NCBI RefSeq assembly: GCF_003201835.2
Contig: NZ_CP029289.2
Location: 1,860,001 to 1,924,000 of the forward strand
Length of the DNA stretch: 64,000 nt
Direction of reading: 5' to 3'
Source of the DNA: Acidianus brierleyi
GTDB lineage: Archaea; Thermoproteota; Thermoprotei_A; Sulfolobales; Sulfolobaceae
Part shown: positions 15,460 through 24,370 of the stretch, one piece after another
How the letters are laid out: each line of letters begins with the position of its first letter
How positions within the stretch are numbered: the first letter of the stretch is position 1
Translations under genes and position numbers: made by a program
The notes under the pieces: model-generated
The model's database searches: none
Told to the model about the DNA's origin: nothing
The model's input: the letters and a program-made list of their open reading frames with translations, nothing else

Positions 15460-16545
15460 TTATTTTGTTTTATCATAGCTTATCAACTTATAAATGATTA
15501 TATTTAACGAAAATGAGGCTAGACCTACTACTATAAAGATAACATAATATAAATCAAGTTTTATCAAAAAAGCAAGAAAAGTAGACGCTAATGATGAAAA
15601 CATTACATCTATCAGTTGAGACAATGCTGAAAGTTTCGTATTGAAACGTAATAACCTCATCATTATTTCTTCAGACGCTGGTGCTCTTAAATAAGCAGTA
15701 GCATTGGCTAACAATATTAATGATAAGAAAATAAATATAGAAACGCTGTAAAATAAAGATAAGATTAAAAACATAATAAACTCTATTATTGAAGTAATCA
15801 GAAATAATTTGTTACTTATCTTATATCCTATATACAGAAATACAAAAAGAGGAATCTGAAATAACGCCAGATAAAGGCTAATTTTCTGTGAGGAATAAGT
15901 TAAAAATACTGAGAGAAGAATTAAAGGTATATAACTAGTTATTAAAGTTCTTCTTAAAGTTGAGAAAAATTTTACTGGAAATATAATTTTTCCTATAGAT
16001 TTTAAATTACGATAAAAATCCTTTAAACTTTCTTTAGGTTCTTCATATTTGATTTTAAATGATATTATTGCATTTAAAATTAGAACTAAAATTAGCGCAC
16101 TCAGTATTATATTTATATTTTCAAACGAACTTAGATAAAATAATCCAATACCTACTATATTCAATATAGCCGTTAATGCCATTAGTGTCGAATAGTCCTT
16201 TCTTATAAAATCCTTTTGAATTATTATTACAGATGAAAATATAGAATTAGATATACCCATTATAATTGCTATCAAAAGAAAACCATAAATATTTCTAAAA
16301 AATAGCAGAAAAAATCCAATTAAGATCTCCAATATAGTAGTAATAACTATATTCCTAACAATAGAGAAGAATATTAGTATTATATAAGAGACTAATTGAA
16401 CTATCATACTTAAGGTTAATATTAAACCTATCTGAAAGCTCTCTAGTCCGGAAACTTTCATTAATGCTATATATGCGAAACTCATGAATCCTACAAAAAG
16501 TGAAAAAATCGATCTAAACAATATGACATATTGTTTTTGATGCAA
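15460..16545 (-). CDS. MFS-like permease (putative exporter)
   Basis: This 361-residue protein is almost entirely hydrophobic with roughly ten to twelve predicted helices and small, sparse loops, resembling a divergent major-facilitator permease (GFMSFAYIALMKVSGLESFQ near the start). It begins with TTG at 16545, two bases after the QueC-like gene's stop, so the two are translationally coupled. Substrate unknown; a role in exporting or importing the product of the cluster fits its position. The low GC and Ile/Leu-rich composition match its neighbours. Confidence 0.65.
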   Translation of the reverse strand: MHQKQYVILFRSIFSLFVGFMSFAYIALMKVSGLESFQIGLILTLSMIVQLVSYIILIFFSIVRNIVITTILEILIGFFLLFFRNIYGFLLIAIIMGISNSIFSSVIIIQKDFIRKDYSTLMALTAILNIVGIGLFYLSSFENINIILSALILVLILNAIISFKIKYEEPKESLKDFYRNLKSIGKIIFPVKFFSTLRRTLITSYIPLILLSVFLTYSSQKISLYLALFQIPLFVFLYIGYKISNKLFLITSIIEFIMFLILSLFYSVSIFIFLSLILLANATAYLRAPASEEIMMRLLRFNTKLSALSQLIDVMFSSLASTFLAFLIKLDLYYVIFIVVGLASFSLNIIIYKLISYDKTK

Positions 16546-16547
16546 TA

Positions 16548-17282
16548 TTATCCACTATATTTCTTCATTATATTTACATAGTTATATACAAATTCTTCTG
16601 TATATTCGTTAGTATATTTAAGGAAAGGTTTAAGATACTTCTCATAGAATTCCTCAAAGCTTAGTTTCTTAGCAAGTTCGTCCATTTGATCATAGCTCAT
16701 ATTATAATAATAGCTAGTTGGATCTTTTATCTTAGCCTCTTTAAAAGCCCTCTTTCTGGATCTGCAAGGTACACAAATTCCGCAATGTATCTTTCCAGAG
16801 ACTATACAACTCCACGTTTTAGAAAAATCTATTCCTAATTTATTACCCATTTTTATTACATCACTTTTAGTAATCTCAGAAAAAGGAGCTACTATCTTAA
16901 TTCTAAGAAGCTGTTGAAGTTTATCTATTATGTCTTTTTTATTATTCCACTCGCCTTTTAACCAACCTACAAACAGAGTATCAAAATCTGGATATGCTGA
17001 GAGTGTAGCAAGAATCTCAATTAAAAATTGGTATTTTATTAGATAATTCATTGTTGATATGGGAGGTAAATCAAAAGATTTAATATATGACGAAAAATCA
17101 ATAATTTTAAGTTCAATACCAAGATTTTTTGTTAAATCTTTAACTAATTCCATTTCTTTATGTTGAGGTGCATAATCATAGTTAATAGAAACTCCATATA
17201 GTTGATATTTTTCTTTCAGATAATATGCTAAAACTGTAGAATCTATTCCTCCTGTTAACTGAATTATTACCTCATTATCCAT
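16548..17282 (-). CDS. Divergent QueC-family PP-loop ATPase
   Basis: QueC enzymes convert 7-carboxy-7-deazaguanine to preQ0 using ATP and ammonia. This 244-residue protein has the PP-loop LTGGIDSTVLAYYL at its N-terminus and the four-cysteine zinc site near residues 155-175 (WSCIVSGKIHCGICVPCRSR) followed by AF and DPTSYY, which are family hallmarks. The central V-P-x-R-N substrate loop of true QueC is replaced by TMNYLIKYQF, so the substrate may differ. I start at ATG 17282, which overlaps the upstream stop (ATGGATAA). It lies between an unknown CC-motif protein and a permease rather than with other queuosine/archaeosine genes, suggesting a specialised pathway, not tRNA archaeosine synthesis. 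Confidence 0.75.
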   Translation of the reverse strand: MDNEVIIQLTGGIDSTVLAYYLKEKYQLYGVSINYDYAPQHKEMELVKDLTKNLGIELKIIDFSSYIKSFDLPPISTMNYLIKYQFLIEILATLSAYPDFDTLFVGWLKGEWNNKKDIIDKLQQLLRIKIVAPFSEITKSDVIKMGNKLGIDFSKTWSCIVSGKIHCGICVPCRSRKRAFKEAKIKDPTSYYYNMSYDQMDELAKKLSFEEFYEKYLKPFLKYTNEYTEEFVYNYVNIMKKYSG

Positions 17283-18114
17283 TTTTATTACCAAATGGTT
17301 CTTTGGCTGGCATATAATACGCTATATGTTCTAATGAATCTATTCTTTTATTGTTCCTTATTACGTTAAAATCGCTTTTAGTATACTTGAAGATCATAAT
17401 TTCATCAAATGGTAGTCTTCTGTTGCTATAACTTCTGTACTCCCTAATAGCTTCCTCGTAATATAGTTTGCCATCTACTCCTTTTTGCAATTGGTTATAT
17501 AGCCCTAATATTGTATTATCTTTCTGAGTTAAATATACTGCATAGCCTGGAGAATTTAGGAGCTTAAACTGCTCATCTATAAATCCCCAAACCTTAGTTT
17601 TAGCGATTCTTATACCATTAATATTTCTAAGTATAGTTTTCTGATATCCTTGAAAAATTGTTTCTCCGTCCTCATTTAATGTTAGATATGTTACGTCTAC
17701 GTCTAAAGGAAGACCCTCTAGAGTTCCCGTAATACTGCTAATATTAAATGAACCATGATATGCTCTTGAGAAAGTAGAATAAAGGCAGCAACTAGAAGAA
17801 CCTCCACTACCTGCTTGTACTTCATATTTAGGTACTGTTTCCCACTCAAAAAACAATGTTGAGATGTTTGTCTTAATATCATAAGATCCAAGAGAAAATC
17901 CTCTATATATATCATCATTTAAAGTGAAATCTAAAATAAATACCGTATCTATTTTTGTCATATCGCTTTTATGATAGTACCTTTCAAAAAAGTCTTTAAA
18001 TTGTTTATCTTTAATCTCGTTCTCTTCTATTATAACCTTAATATCTTTAAATTTTAACTTTATATCATATAATAAACTAGATGTTTTTCCTAATATTTTA
18101 TTTTCCACTTCCAT
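17275..18114 (-). CDS. Unknown 279-residue protein with a GSGGSSSCC motif
   Basis: The protein starts at ATG 18114 after GTGAT and a short leader from promoter 3. Residues 1-55 are helical and charged; residues 55-200 are beta-rich with a central, glycine/serine-rich turn containing adjacent cysteines (QAGSGGSSSCCLYST, about residues 101-115); the C-terminus is mixed. No signal peptide or transmembrane helix is seen. I do not recognise a family. It is first in a three-gene operon with the QueC-like enzyme (8-nt overlap) and the permease, so it may be a partner enzyme, a scaffold or the modified substrate. A 66-codon frame inside it on the same strand is a shadow. Confidence 0.6.
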   Translation of the reverse strand: MEVENKILGKTSSLLYDIKLKFKDIKVIIEENEIKDKQFKDFFERYYHKSDMTKIDTVFILDFTLNDDIYRGFSLGSYDIKTNISTLFFEWETVPKYEVQAGSGGSSSCCLYSTFSRAYHGSFNISSITGTLEGLPLDVDVTYLTLNEDGETIFQGYQKTILRNINGIRIAKTKVWGFIDEQFKLLNSPGYAVYLTQKDNTILGLYNQLQKGVDGKLYYEEAIREYRSYSNRRLPFDEIMIFKYTKSDFNVIRNNKRIDSLEHIAYYMPAKEPFGNKNG

Positions 18115-18142
18115 ACTTTATCACTAAAATTATTAAATTAAA

Positions 18143-18183
18143 CAGCTTTTTTTTTTAACTATAAATGAATGTTAAAAATTTTT
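18143..18183 (-). promoter_or_regulatory. Shared-type promoter 3
   Basis: On the minus strand, CTTAAAAATTTTTAAC (18185-18170) precedes by 17 nt an A-run of ten and GCTG (18156-18143). The arrangement equals promoters 1 and 2. The start site would be near 18127, leaving a leader of about 13 nt with GTGAT before ATG 18114. The remaining bases to 18488 hold no gene, only AT-rich sequence and the tRNA promoter. Confidence 0.65.
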
Positions 18184-18488
18184 AAGAAGGCTATATTTGA
18201 TAGATCATGAAAATTAATAAATTTCATAAAAATCCTAACTTGTATTGAATATTTTCTAAGTATTGTAATGATAAAAGAGGATATAAAATATTCAATAGCT
18301 TTATATAGATCAATATTTACATTTAAGTCCACTATTTTCAGTAGTATTCCTCTAAACGATCTTTTATAAAATATATAATATTGATACTAAATTGATCGTC
18401 ACTTGTAAACGCATAATAAAAATTAGTTATGAGCATGCATTATACTAGATAAACTTTAATCCCATTTTAGTAAAACATTAAAGTAAGA

Positions 18489-18576
<88 letters not shown>

Positions 18577-18577
<1 letters not shown>

Positions 18578-18705
18578 TAAAAAGAATCTAAATATTTCTT
18601 TAGAGCTTCTCTAATTATCTCACTTCTGGATATTCTTTTATTAGCTGCATACAAGTCTAATTTCAAGAGTAAATCTTCTTCTGCTTTGAATGTGATTACT
18701 CTCAT
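18577..18705 (-). CDS. Ribbon-helix-helix (CopG-type) DNA-binding protein, 42 residues
   Basis: The strand MRVITFKAEEDLLLKLDLYA followed by NKRISRSEIIREALKKYL is the classical ribbon-helix-helix pattern, in which the first strand contacts DNA as a dimer. I start at ATG 18705; the longer frame would add 29 hydrophobic residues unlike the fold. The stop shares its first base with the 3' end of the tRNA gene on the other strand. An AGTATTA sequence (18713-18719) lies 8 nt upstream of the start in the opposite orientation. It is a regulator or antitoxin; no toxin lies beside it. Confidence 0.75.
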
Positions 18706-18781
18706 AATTATCAGTATTACCTTCTCAAAAAAGTATATATTAAGAATTATTTGACAAATGTAAATGGAGGGATAACCGAAA

Positions 18782-19915
18782 CTAATATCCAAGATCCGAA
18801 ATTATTTTTTCTACCATTTCCTTTACTATGCTTATGTCATTTTCGTCATTTAAGAATCCCCTTATTATTAATCCTTCTGCAGTTTTTCTATCAAAACCTC
18901 TGTTTTGTAAGTAAAAGACTAGATCTTCATCTACTCTAGATACAGCGGCGGAATGCTTAGCAGTTATCACTCTGCCAGTCTTTACCTCGAGCATAGGAGC
19001 AACTATAGCTTTGGATTCTTTCCCTAGCATTATAGCTCTACCTATAATAGATGTAGAGGAATCATGTGCTGTCTCTCCGACTTTAGCGTCTCCTCTAATT
19101 ACTGTTAATGAAGTATTAGCTGCTACTGCCTTCATACTTCCAGTGCTTACACTCTTTTCTCCTATATGCGTTACGTCACTTACAATATCGATATTGTTAT
19201 CCTTTACTCCCAACGCTTTAACATTAAATGACGCATTAGAATAAGATCCTAATATTGATTTATATTCTATATGAGCTTGAGAAGACCCAGAAGCAAATAT
19301 AGATGAGTTTATAGAACCATCTACTTCAGCTTTAGCATAAACAAAAGAGTAAGAAGAATTACCTTTAACTATAGTAGAAAAATTAACAGTAGCGTCTTTA
19401 CCTACTTTTAAATATATTGTTGAGCTTGGCATAGACTTACCAAACGATTCAGAATAATATACTATATCTGTTATATCATCATTTACATTTATCTCAATAT
19501 TTATAGGAGAATAGAGTTCTTGATCAGTATAATGGTAAATAAAATATTTTCCTGGTCTGTCTATGATAATTTTTTTAGCTAGAGCTAAATTTAGGGCAAC
19601 CAGTTTATGCTCTTTGGGATCTATTCCAGAGTTTTTAGGTGAATCAAGAACTTCTGTGCCTTCTACTATATTATTTGCAATAGAAATTAATTTATAATCT
19701 TTGAGTGGAGAATCAAGATTTTTCTTTGAGCCATAGTCAATTTTTAGATCTAAATTATCGAATAAGTCCCAATCAGTATAATGTTTTATTGTAGGAGAAT
19801 CATGAATTAATTGATAGGGAATTTCTTCATAAATTGAAAAAAGTTTTTCTCTATCTGATACATTGCCTAATTTTTGGATATAGTTAATTGCTGAATCTTT
19901 ATCTACTATAGCCAT
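18782..19915 (-). CDS. sufD: Fe-S cluster assembly protein SufD
   Basis: SufD pairs with SufB and SufC as the SufBCD scaffold on which Fe-S clusters are built in the cytoplasm. This 377-residue protein has the beta-helix core with alternating hydrophobic strands (residues 130-310) and the family's C-terminal helical ending (AVSRVDEDLVFYLQNRGFD, then AEGLIIRGFL). The conserved histidine in AKHSAAVSR is present. It follows sufB directly, with 1 nt between stop and start, as the last gene of the sufC-B-D unit. Confidence 0.93.
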   Translation of the reverse strand: MAIVDKDSAINYIQKLGNVSDREKLFSIYEEIPYQLIHDSPTIKHYTDWDLFDNLDLKIDYGSKKNLDSPLKDYKLISIANNIVEGTEVLDSPKNSGIDPKEHKLVALNLALAKKIIIDRPGKYFIYHYTDQELYSPINIEINVNDDITDIVYYSESFGKSMPSSTIYLKVGKDATVNFSTIVKGNSSYSFVYAKAEVDGSINSSIFASGSSQAHIEYKSILGSYSNASFNVKALGVKDNNIDIVSDVTHIGEKSVSTGSMKAVAANTSLTVIRGDAKVGETAHDSSTSIIGRAIMLGKESKAIVAPMLEVKTGRVITAKHSAAVSRVDEDLVFYLQNRGFDRKTAEGLIIRGFLNDENDISIVKEMVEKIISDLGY

Positions 19916-19916
19916 T

Positions 19917-21356
19917 TTATGCTACAGCCCCTAACTTGTCAAGTTCTAATTTAATAACCTTATTCAGCATTGTAGCATATTCAAATGGCAGTTCTCTCAT
20001 TATGTCATCAATGAAACCTAAAACTAGCATTGATGTTGCTTCTTTTTCATTTATTCCTCTGTTCATTAAATAAAATAATTGATCCTCACTCATTCTGAAA
20101 GTATGTGCCTCGTGGGCTACATCTGCATCGTCTTCAAACACTTGATTATGAGGGAAAGTATAGGCTTTTGTTTTCTCGTCTAACATTAATGAATCACATT
20201 TTACAAACGCTTTTGAACCTGTAGCACCCTTGTTAACCTTAACTAGTCCTCTATATATGTTAACCCCACCGTTGAATCCTATGTTTTTGTTTATTATTTT
20301 ACTCTTTGTATTAGGTGCTGCATGAATCATCTTAGAACCGCTATCTTTCCATTCGCCTTCTCCAGAAGCCATAGTTACTACAAGACTAGTAGAGGTAGCA
20401 TTTCTTCCTCTAAGTATAGTCGTAGGATATACAAAGCTATACTTAGATCCTAATGATCCTTCTACCCACTCTATCATAGAATTCTCGTCTGCCCATGCTC
20501 TTTTATTATTGAAATTAATCACATTCTTACTCCAATTCTGTATAGTAGTGAATTTAATGTGAGCGTTTTTCTTTGCATATAGTTCAACCATTCCATCATG
20601 GAAAGAGAATTTCTTAAATTGAGGTGCGCTACATCCTTCTATAAAATGAATATAAGAACCTTCATCTGCAACTACTAAAGTATGTTCAAATTGGCCTTCC
20701 ATTTCTGTACCTATAACAAAGAATCCTTCTACTGGAGTAGTTATTTTGACTCCTTTAGGCACATAAACAAAGACTCCACCACTCCATAAAGCTCCGTGCA
20801 AGGCTGCAAATTTATGATCGGAAGCAGGGAATATCTTCATAAAATACTGTTTTATTAAATCTGGATATTTCTGAACGGCTTCGTCTGGTGGCATCATTAT
20901 GACCCCCTTTTTAGTTAGTTCCTCCTTTACATTAGAATAGATGGGCTCGGATTCTAATACTGCGACCAATCCTCCAAGATATTTTTTCTCAGAGTCTGGT
21001 ATTCCTAGTTCATCATAATAGTTCTTGACGTCTTTTGGTATTTCGTCCCAACTATTTGTTTGCTGTATTCCAGGTTTGACATATAATTCCAATTTAGAGA
21101 CATCTAATGTTCCTAAGAAGTCAGGTAACCAATTAGGAGTGGGAATTTTCTCGAAAAGTTCTAACGCTTTTAGTCTTAACTGTAACATCCAATTAGGCTC
21201 CTTTTTCATCTTTGAAATTTCTTCTATAGTGCTCTTAGATAGACCTGCATTAACTATTTGCCTGTGAAACTCCATTTCACTCAATTTCTCATGCTTTGCC
21301 TGTATAGAAGCGTTGAGAATTTCATTTATATCCAATGAAAGTTTTTCCTCAGTCAT
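19917..21356 (-). CDS. sufB: Fe-S cluster assembly protein SufB
   Basis: The 479-residue protein matches SufB over its length: N-terminal helical domain, beta-helix core with GVKITTPVEGFFVIGTEMEG and FIEGCSAPQF (the cysteine near residue 240), and C-terminal HEAHTFRMSEDQLFYLMNRG. It forms the SufBCD complex that accepts sulfur and iron. A separate TATA-like GTTTATATG (about 21393-21401) and AGAGGTTTT before the ATG suggest extra transcription from within the operon. SufC lies 63 nt upstream and sufD 1 nt downstream. Confidence 0.95.
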   Translation of the reverse strand: MTEEKLSLDINEILNASIQAKHEKLSEMEFHRQIVNAGLSKSTIEEISKMKKEPNWMLQLRLKALELFEKIPTPNWLPDFLGTLDVSKLELYVKPGIQQTNSWDEIPKDVKNYYDELGIPDSEKKYLGGLVAVLESEPIYSNVKEELTKKGVIMMPPDEAVQKYPDLIKQYFMKIFPASDHKFAALHGALWSGGVFVYVPKGVKITTPVEGFFVIGTEMEGQFEHTLVVADEGSYIHFIEGCSAPQFKKFSFHDGMVELYAKKNAHIKFTTIQNWSKNVINFNNKRAWADENSMIEWVEGSLGSKYSFVYPTTILRGRNATSTSLVVTMASGEGEWKDSGSKMIHAAPNTKSKIINKNIGFNGGVNIYRGLVKVNKGATGSKAFVKCDSLMLDEKTKAYTFPHNQVFEDDADVAHEAHTFRMSEDQLFYLMNRGINEKEATSMLVLGFIDDIMRELPFEYATMLNKVIKLELDKLGAVA

Positions 21357-21392
21357 TTTAAAACCTCTATCTTTAACTATGTTAAAGAAAAC

Positions 21393-21401
21393 ATATAAAC
21401 C
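21393..21401 (-). promoter_or_regulatory. Internal promoter before sufB
   Basis: The 63-nt gap between sufC and sufB carries GTTTATATG at about 37-45 nt before ATG 21356, the right distance for a TATA box giving a short leader that contains AGAGGT. It would allow sufBD to be expressed above sufC. Confidence 0.5.
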
Positions 21402-21419
21402 TATCTATCTTAAGGAAAA

Positions 21420-22160
21420 TTAATTCTTGATTACACTTTCGTATCCTTTTTCATCTATCAGCTTAGCTAAACTCATATTGCCTGTAGCTACTATTTTTCC
21501 TCTGTATAGTACGTGCACCTTATCCGCATTCACATAATCTAAAATTCTTCTATAATGAGTTATAATAAGATACGCAGTATTCATTTCGTTCTTCATTTTG
21601 TCCACTATGTCAGAAATTATCCTCAAACCGTCTACATCAACACCAGAATCTGGTTCATCAAGAATTGCAAATTTAGGTTTCAGTATTAGCATTTGTAAAA
21701 TTTCAGTTCTCTTTTTTTCACCTCCACTAAAACCTTCAAATACTCCTCTATTTAATAGAGTTTCAGATATTCCTACAGATTTTGTAAAATCTTTAACTTT
21801 TTGAAAGATTTCAGTTGCCATTTGTCCTGAACCTTGAACTCTATTATACTCTGCTACTAAAAGTGTTGAGAGCTTTACTCCCCCTATTTCTATAGGATTC
21901 TGGAAAGCTAGGAATAAACCCTTCTTTACTTTTTCATCTGTATCTATGTTTGTTATATCTTCGTTATCTAAAAGTATCTTACCTTTTGTTATTTTATACT
22001 TAGGGTGTCCCATTATTGCTAGTGATAATGTCGTTTTACCACTGCCATTAGGTCCCATTAAAGCATGTATTTCTCCACTATGAATTTCAAGGTTTATTCC
22101 TTTTAGAACTTCTTTACCTTCCACTTCAACATGAAGATCTTCAATTTTTAAAGTGGACAT
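21420..22160 (-). CDS. sufC: Fe-S assembly ATPase SufC
   Basis: SufC is the ABC-type ATPase of the SufBCD complex. In these 246 residues, Walker A is GPNGSGKTT (near 36-44), the signature is FSGGEKKRTEIL (near 143-154) and Walker B is FAILDEPDSGVD (near 167-178), with the H-loop in LIITHYRR. The sequence from NPIEIGGVKLSTLL matches the SufC-specific Q-loop region. It lies 24 nt after the PhoU-like gene and may be co-transcribed with it. Confidence 0.95.
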   Translation of the reverse strand: MSTLKIEDLHVEVEGKEVLKGINLEIHSGEIHALMGPNGSGKTTLSLAIMGHPKYKITKGKILLDNEDITNIDTDEKVKKGLFLAFQNPIEIGGVKLSTLLVAEYNRVQGSGQMATEIFQKVKDFTKSVGISETLLNRGVFEGFSGGEKKRTEILQMLILKPKFAILDEPDSGVDVDGLRIISDIVDKMKNEMNTAYLIITHYRRILDYVNADKVHVLYRGKIVATGNMSLAKLIDEKGYESVIKN

Positions 22161-22184
22161 TTTATCTCATCTCATGTTTTAGTT

Positions 22185-23186
22185 TTATGCGGTTAAGTTT
22201 CTTTCTATCCATGGCATATCTTCCAAAAATAATGTGCAAGAGGAATTATCTAATGCTGACTCTAAAGACGCTATTAAATCTTGTAAATAATTAAATAGTA
22301 ATGGATATTTTTTATCGTCCAATGTAGATATATTGTATTTAACTTGCTTTATTAACATGATTCCATTTGAAACTCTTTTTATACTTGGAAATAGAACTGT
22401 CATAACGACTTCATCAAGCAAATCATTTACCTTTTGTAAAGTATCTTTAATTACTCCTTTCTCTGTTTCTGTTAATTCCTCACTTTTTATTAATTTTGTT
22501 AATTTATCTATTAAATTCCCAGTATTTAGTAAAAGTATAGAATTCATCACAATAAAGAAATTTTTAGTTATATTCTTTGATGTATCATACTTTATGCTCA
22601 TTACACGTCTCAATAGCATAAAATATATTCTCCTAAGGTCCTCATTATTGTTTAAATTATCTTTTATAGGTTCGTTAGTTATATATGCAACTATATCATC
22701 GACTTTTTTTGAAATTACATTTAGCATCCGTCTTAATAATGATTCTAAACCTACTTTTTCAGAATCTAGGAGACATTCAACTTTTATTCTACCGTCTGAT
22801 GCTTCAGTTACTTCTGAACCTACCATCTGTTTGGTAACGTCTATTATATCTTCTATGTCTTTCTGCATTAAAGGTTTTTTAGATTCAAAAACTATTTCAT
22901 CATATCCTAGAGAATATAAGCATGGTATAATACTCGGCATTGGTTGTTTTAGTGAATCTACGTCTATTTTTATAGATTTTTTATTAATAATTAATTTTAC
23001 TTTTTCTGCAAGTAATTTCAAAGATCCGTCATCAGAAACTTCTATCAGAATTTTATCTCCTGGCTTTATACTCCACTTATTTATCCATTTTTTTGGTAAA
23101 GTAATAAATAAAGATGAAGAACCTAACTTTTGAACTTTCCTAGTTTCAATATCTTTGGAACTATCAAACTCTTCCAAAGCTTTCAC
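22185..23186 (-). CDS. PhoU-like regulator with N-terminal AbrB/SpoVT domain
   Basis: Residues 14-60 form an AbrB-type DNA-binding hairpin (RKVQKLGSSSLFITLPKKWI, KPGDKILIEV). The C-terminal 150 residues are helical with two PhoU-like three-helix units (LRRIYFMLLRRVMSIKYDTS; LPSIKRVSNGIMLIKQVKYN-like). This fusion is widespread in archaea and is annotated as a phosphate-uptake regulator. It would link phosphate status to transcription, but direct targets are not shown by the sequence. It precedes sufC by 24 nt and may share its transcript. Confidence 0.8.
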   Translation of the reverse strand: MKALEEFDSSKDIETRKVQKLGSSSLFITLPKKWINKWSIKPGDKILIEVSDDGSLKLLAEKVKLIINKKSIKIDVDSLKQPMPSIIPCLYSLGYDEIVFESKKPLMQKDIEDIIDVTKQMVGSEVTEASDGRIKVECLLDSEKVGLESLLRRMLNVISKKVDDIVAYITNEPIKDNLNNNEDLRRIYFMLLRRVMSIKYDTSKNITKNFFIVMNSILLLNTGNLIDKLTKLIKSEELTETEKGVIKDTLQKVNDLLDEVVMTVLFPSIKRVSNGIMLIKQVKYNISTLDDKKYPLLFNYLQDLIASLESALDNSSCTLFLEDMPWIERNLTA

Positions 23187-23264
23187 ATATATCTTTTCTT
23201 AAACGGCGTTTATAAATATGTTGCAAAATGTTAATAACACTTTTTAAAATAAGTTTTTAAACCC

Positions 23265-23612
23265 TTATGTTTTGCTTAGTACTATTTTTACAAATCCTTT
23301 ACGATTAATTACCTTTACATCGTAATTCTGATATTTTTCTGGAATTTTTATTCTTAGTGTATATTTCCTCTGTTTCTTATCTTGACACGAAAAATCAAGA
23401 TGATTTTTCTCTATCTTTACATAAACCGTAGAGTAGTTTATGAACGGCACGTCTATAATATAATATAAAGATCCTCCTTCTTCATATCTTGTATAAAGCG
23501 GAATCATTCCTTCTATCTCTTTTTCTGCCTCATTTATAGTGTTCTCTATTTCCTCTTCCTCTTCATCCATAAGCTGTCTTATCATTTCGTATAAGTCTTT
23601 AAATGCTGGCAT
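23265..23612 (-). CDS. Hsp20/alpha-crystallin-like protein
   Basis: The ~115-residue product has an acidic helical N-terminus (EEEEEIENTINEAEKEIEGM) and a C-terminal beta-sandwich of the CS/Hsp20 type (YYIIDVPFINYSTVYVKIEK, LRIKIPEKYQNYDVKVINRK, GFVKIVLS). The canonical IxI tail is not obvious. It may act as a small chaperone or be a CS-domain partner of the PAC2 protein directly upstream, whose stop lies 6 nt before the chosen ATG 23612. The frame extends to GTG 23621, which overlaps that stop. Confidence 0.6.
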   Translation of the reverse strand: MPAFKDLYEMIRQLMDEEEEEIENTINEAEKEIEGMIPLYTRYEEGGSLYYIIDVPFINYSTVYVKIEKNHLDFSCQDKKQRKYTLRIKIPEKYQNYDVKVINRKGFVKIVLSKT

Positions 23613-23617
23613 AGTTA

Positions 23618-24370
23618 TCACGTATATGTCATAGGCTTTCCAACAGAATATGAAGGAAGTTCTTTCTTTGTTTGTTCCATTAAGCCTTTTATTTTTTCTC
23701 TTATTTCTTCTGCTTCTTGTAATAGAGAACTCACATCCACTTTAAAACCTATATATTTAGAAAGGACATCTAACGCAACTGCAGAGGCTTCCGGATCCGG
23801 TAGATCTAGAAATGACTCTATAGCTATAACAAAATTATCTATACCAGCCTTTGATGATTCTAAGAGTATTGGAGCATATGGGCCAGCTATATATCCATCT
23901 CCAAATTTCTGCATAATGCCTATTTTTTCCAATTCCTGTGATAAATCAGAATTGCTTGATATCCAATATGCTGTGGGTTTTTCTATATCTAGCCTATTTT
24001 GAATAGGAAGCCCAGTTATAGAAATAATTTTACTAATAGAATATTTACTAGCATATTGCACTATAAATTTTGCTAAAGGATATATAGAAGATGAAGGCAG
24101 TGCAGTCCATGAATGAAAGACTATTATGTTAGGGTTCTCAGAGTAATAAAGTCTTAAAGGAGATTTAGCTATTCCGTTTGTAACATGCATTATTGGAGGA
24201 ATATATTTAGTAGAATATAATTCTCCAAATTCCTTTAAACTAAATTTTTCTATAAGGAACTCAGTACTAATTGCTCCAACTAATCCAGCGTCAGGAAGAC
24301 CAATAACCATATACGAGGGTTTAGAAATTCTTGGAAGCGAAAACTCTTTTACTTCAAACTCAGATTGCAT
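23618..24370 (-). CDS. PAC2 family protein (proteasome assembly chaperone-like)
   Basis: This 250-residue protein matches archaeal PAC2 proteins: an N-terminal alpha/beta domain with MVIGLPDAGLVGAISTEFLI, then IIVFHSWTALPSSSIYPLAK and a glycine-rich loop GDGYIAGPYAPILLES, and a C-terminal helix pair (EEIREKIKGLMEQTKKEL). Family members assist proteasome assembly or related ATP-grasp functions; the archaeal role is not settled. It overlaps gcvH by one base and is probably translated from the gcvTH transcript. Confidence 0.8.
   Translation of the reverse strand: MQSEFEVKEFSLPRISKPSYMVIGLPDAGLVGAISTEFLIEKFSLKEFGELYSTKYIPPIMHVTNGIAKSPLRLYYSENPNIIVFHSWTALPSSSIYPLAKFIVQYASKYSISKIISITGLPIQNRLDIEKPTAYWISSNSDLSQELEKIGIMQKFGDGYIAGPYAPILLESSKAGIDNFVIAIESFLDLPDPEASAVALDVLSKYIGFKVDVSSLLQEAEEIREKIKGLMEQTKKELPSYSVGKPMTYT

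Noticed and set aside
18706..18792. 71-residue version of the RHH protein
   Set aside because: The extra N-terminal 29 residues are hydrophobic and precede a complete fold; ATG 18705 is a better start.
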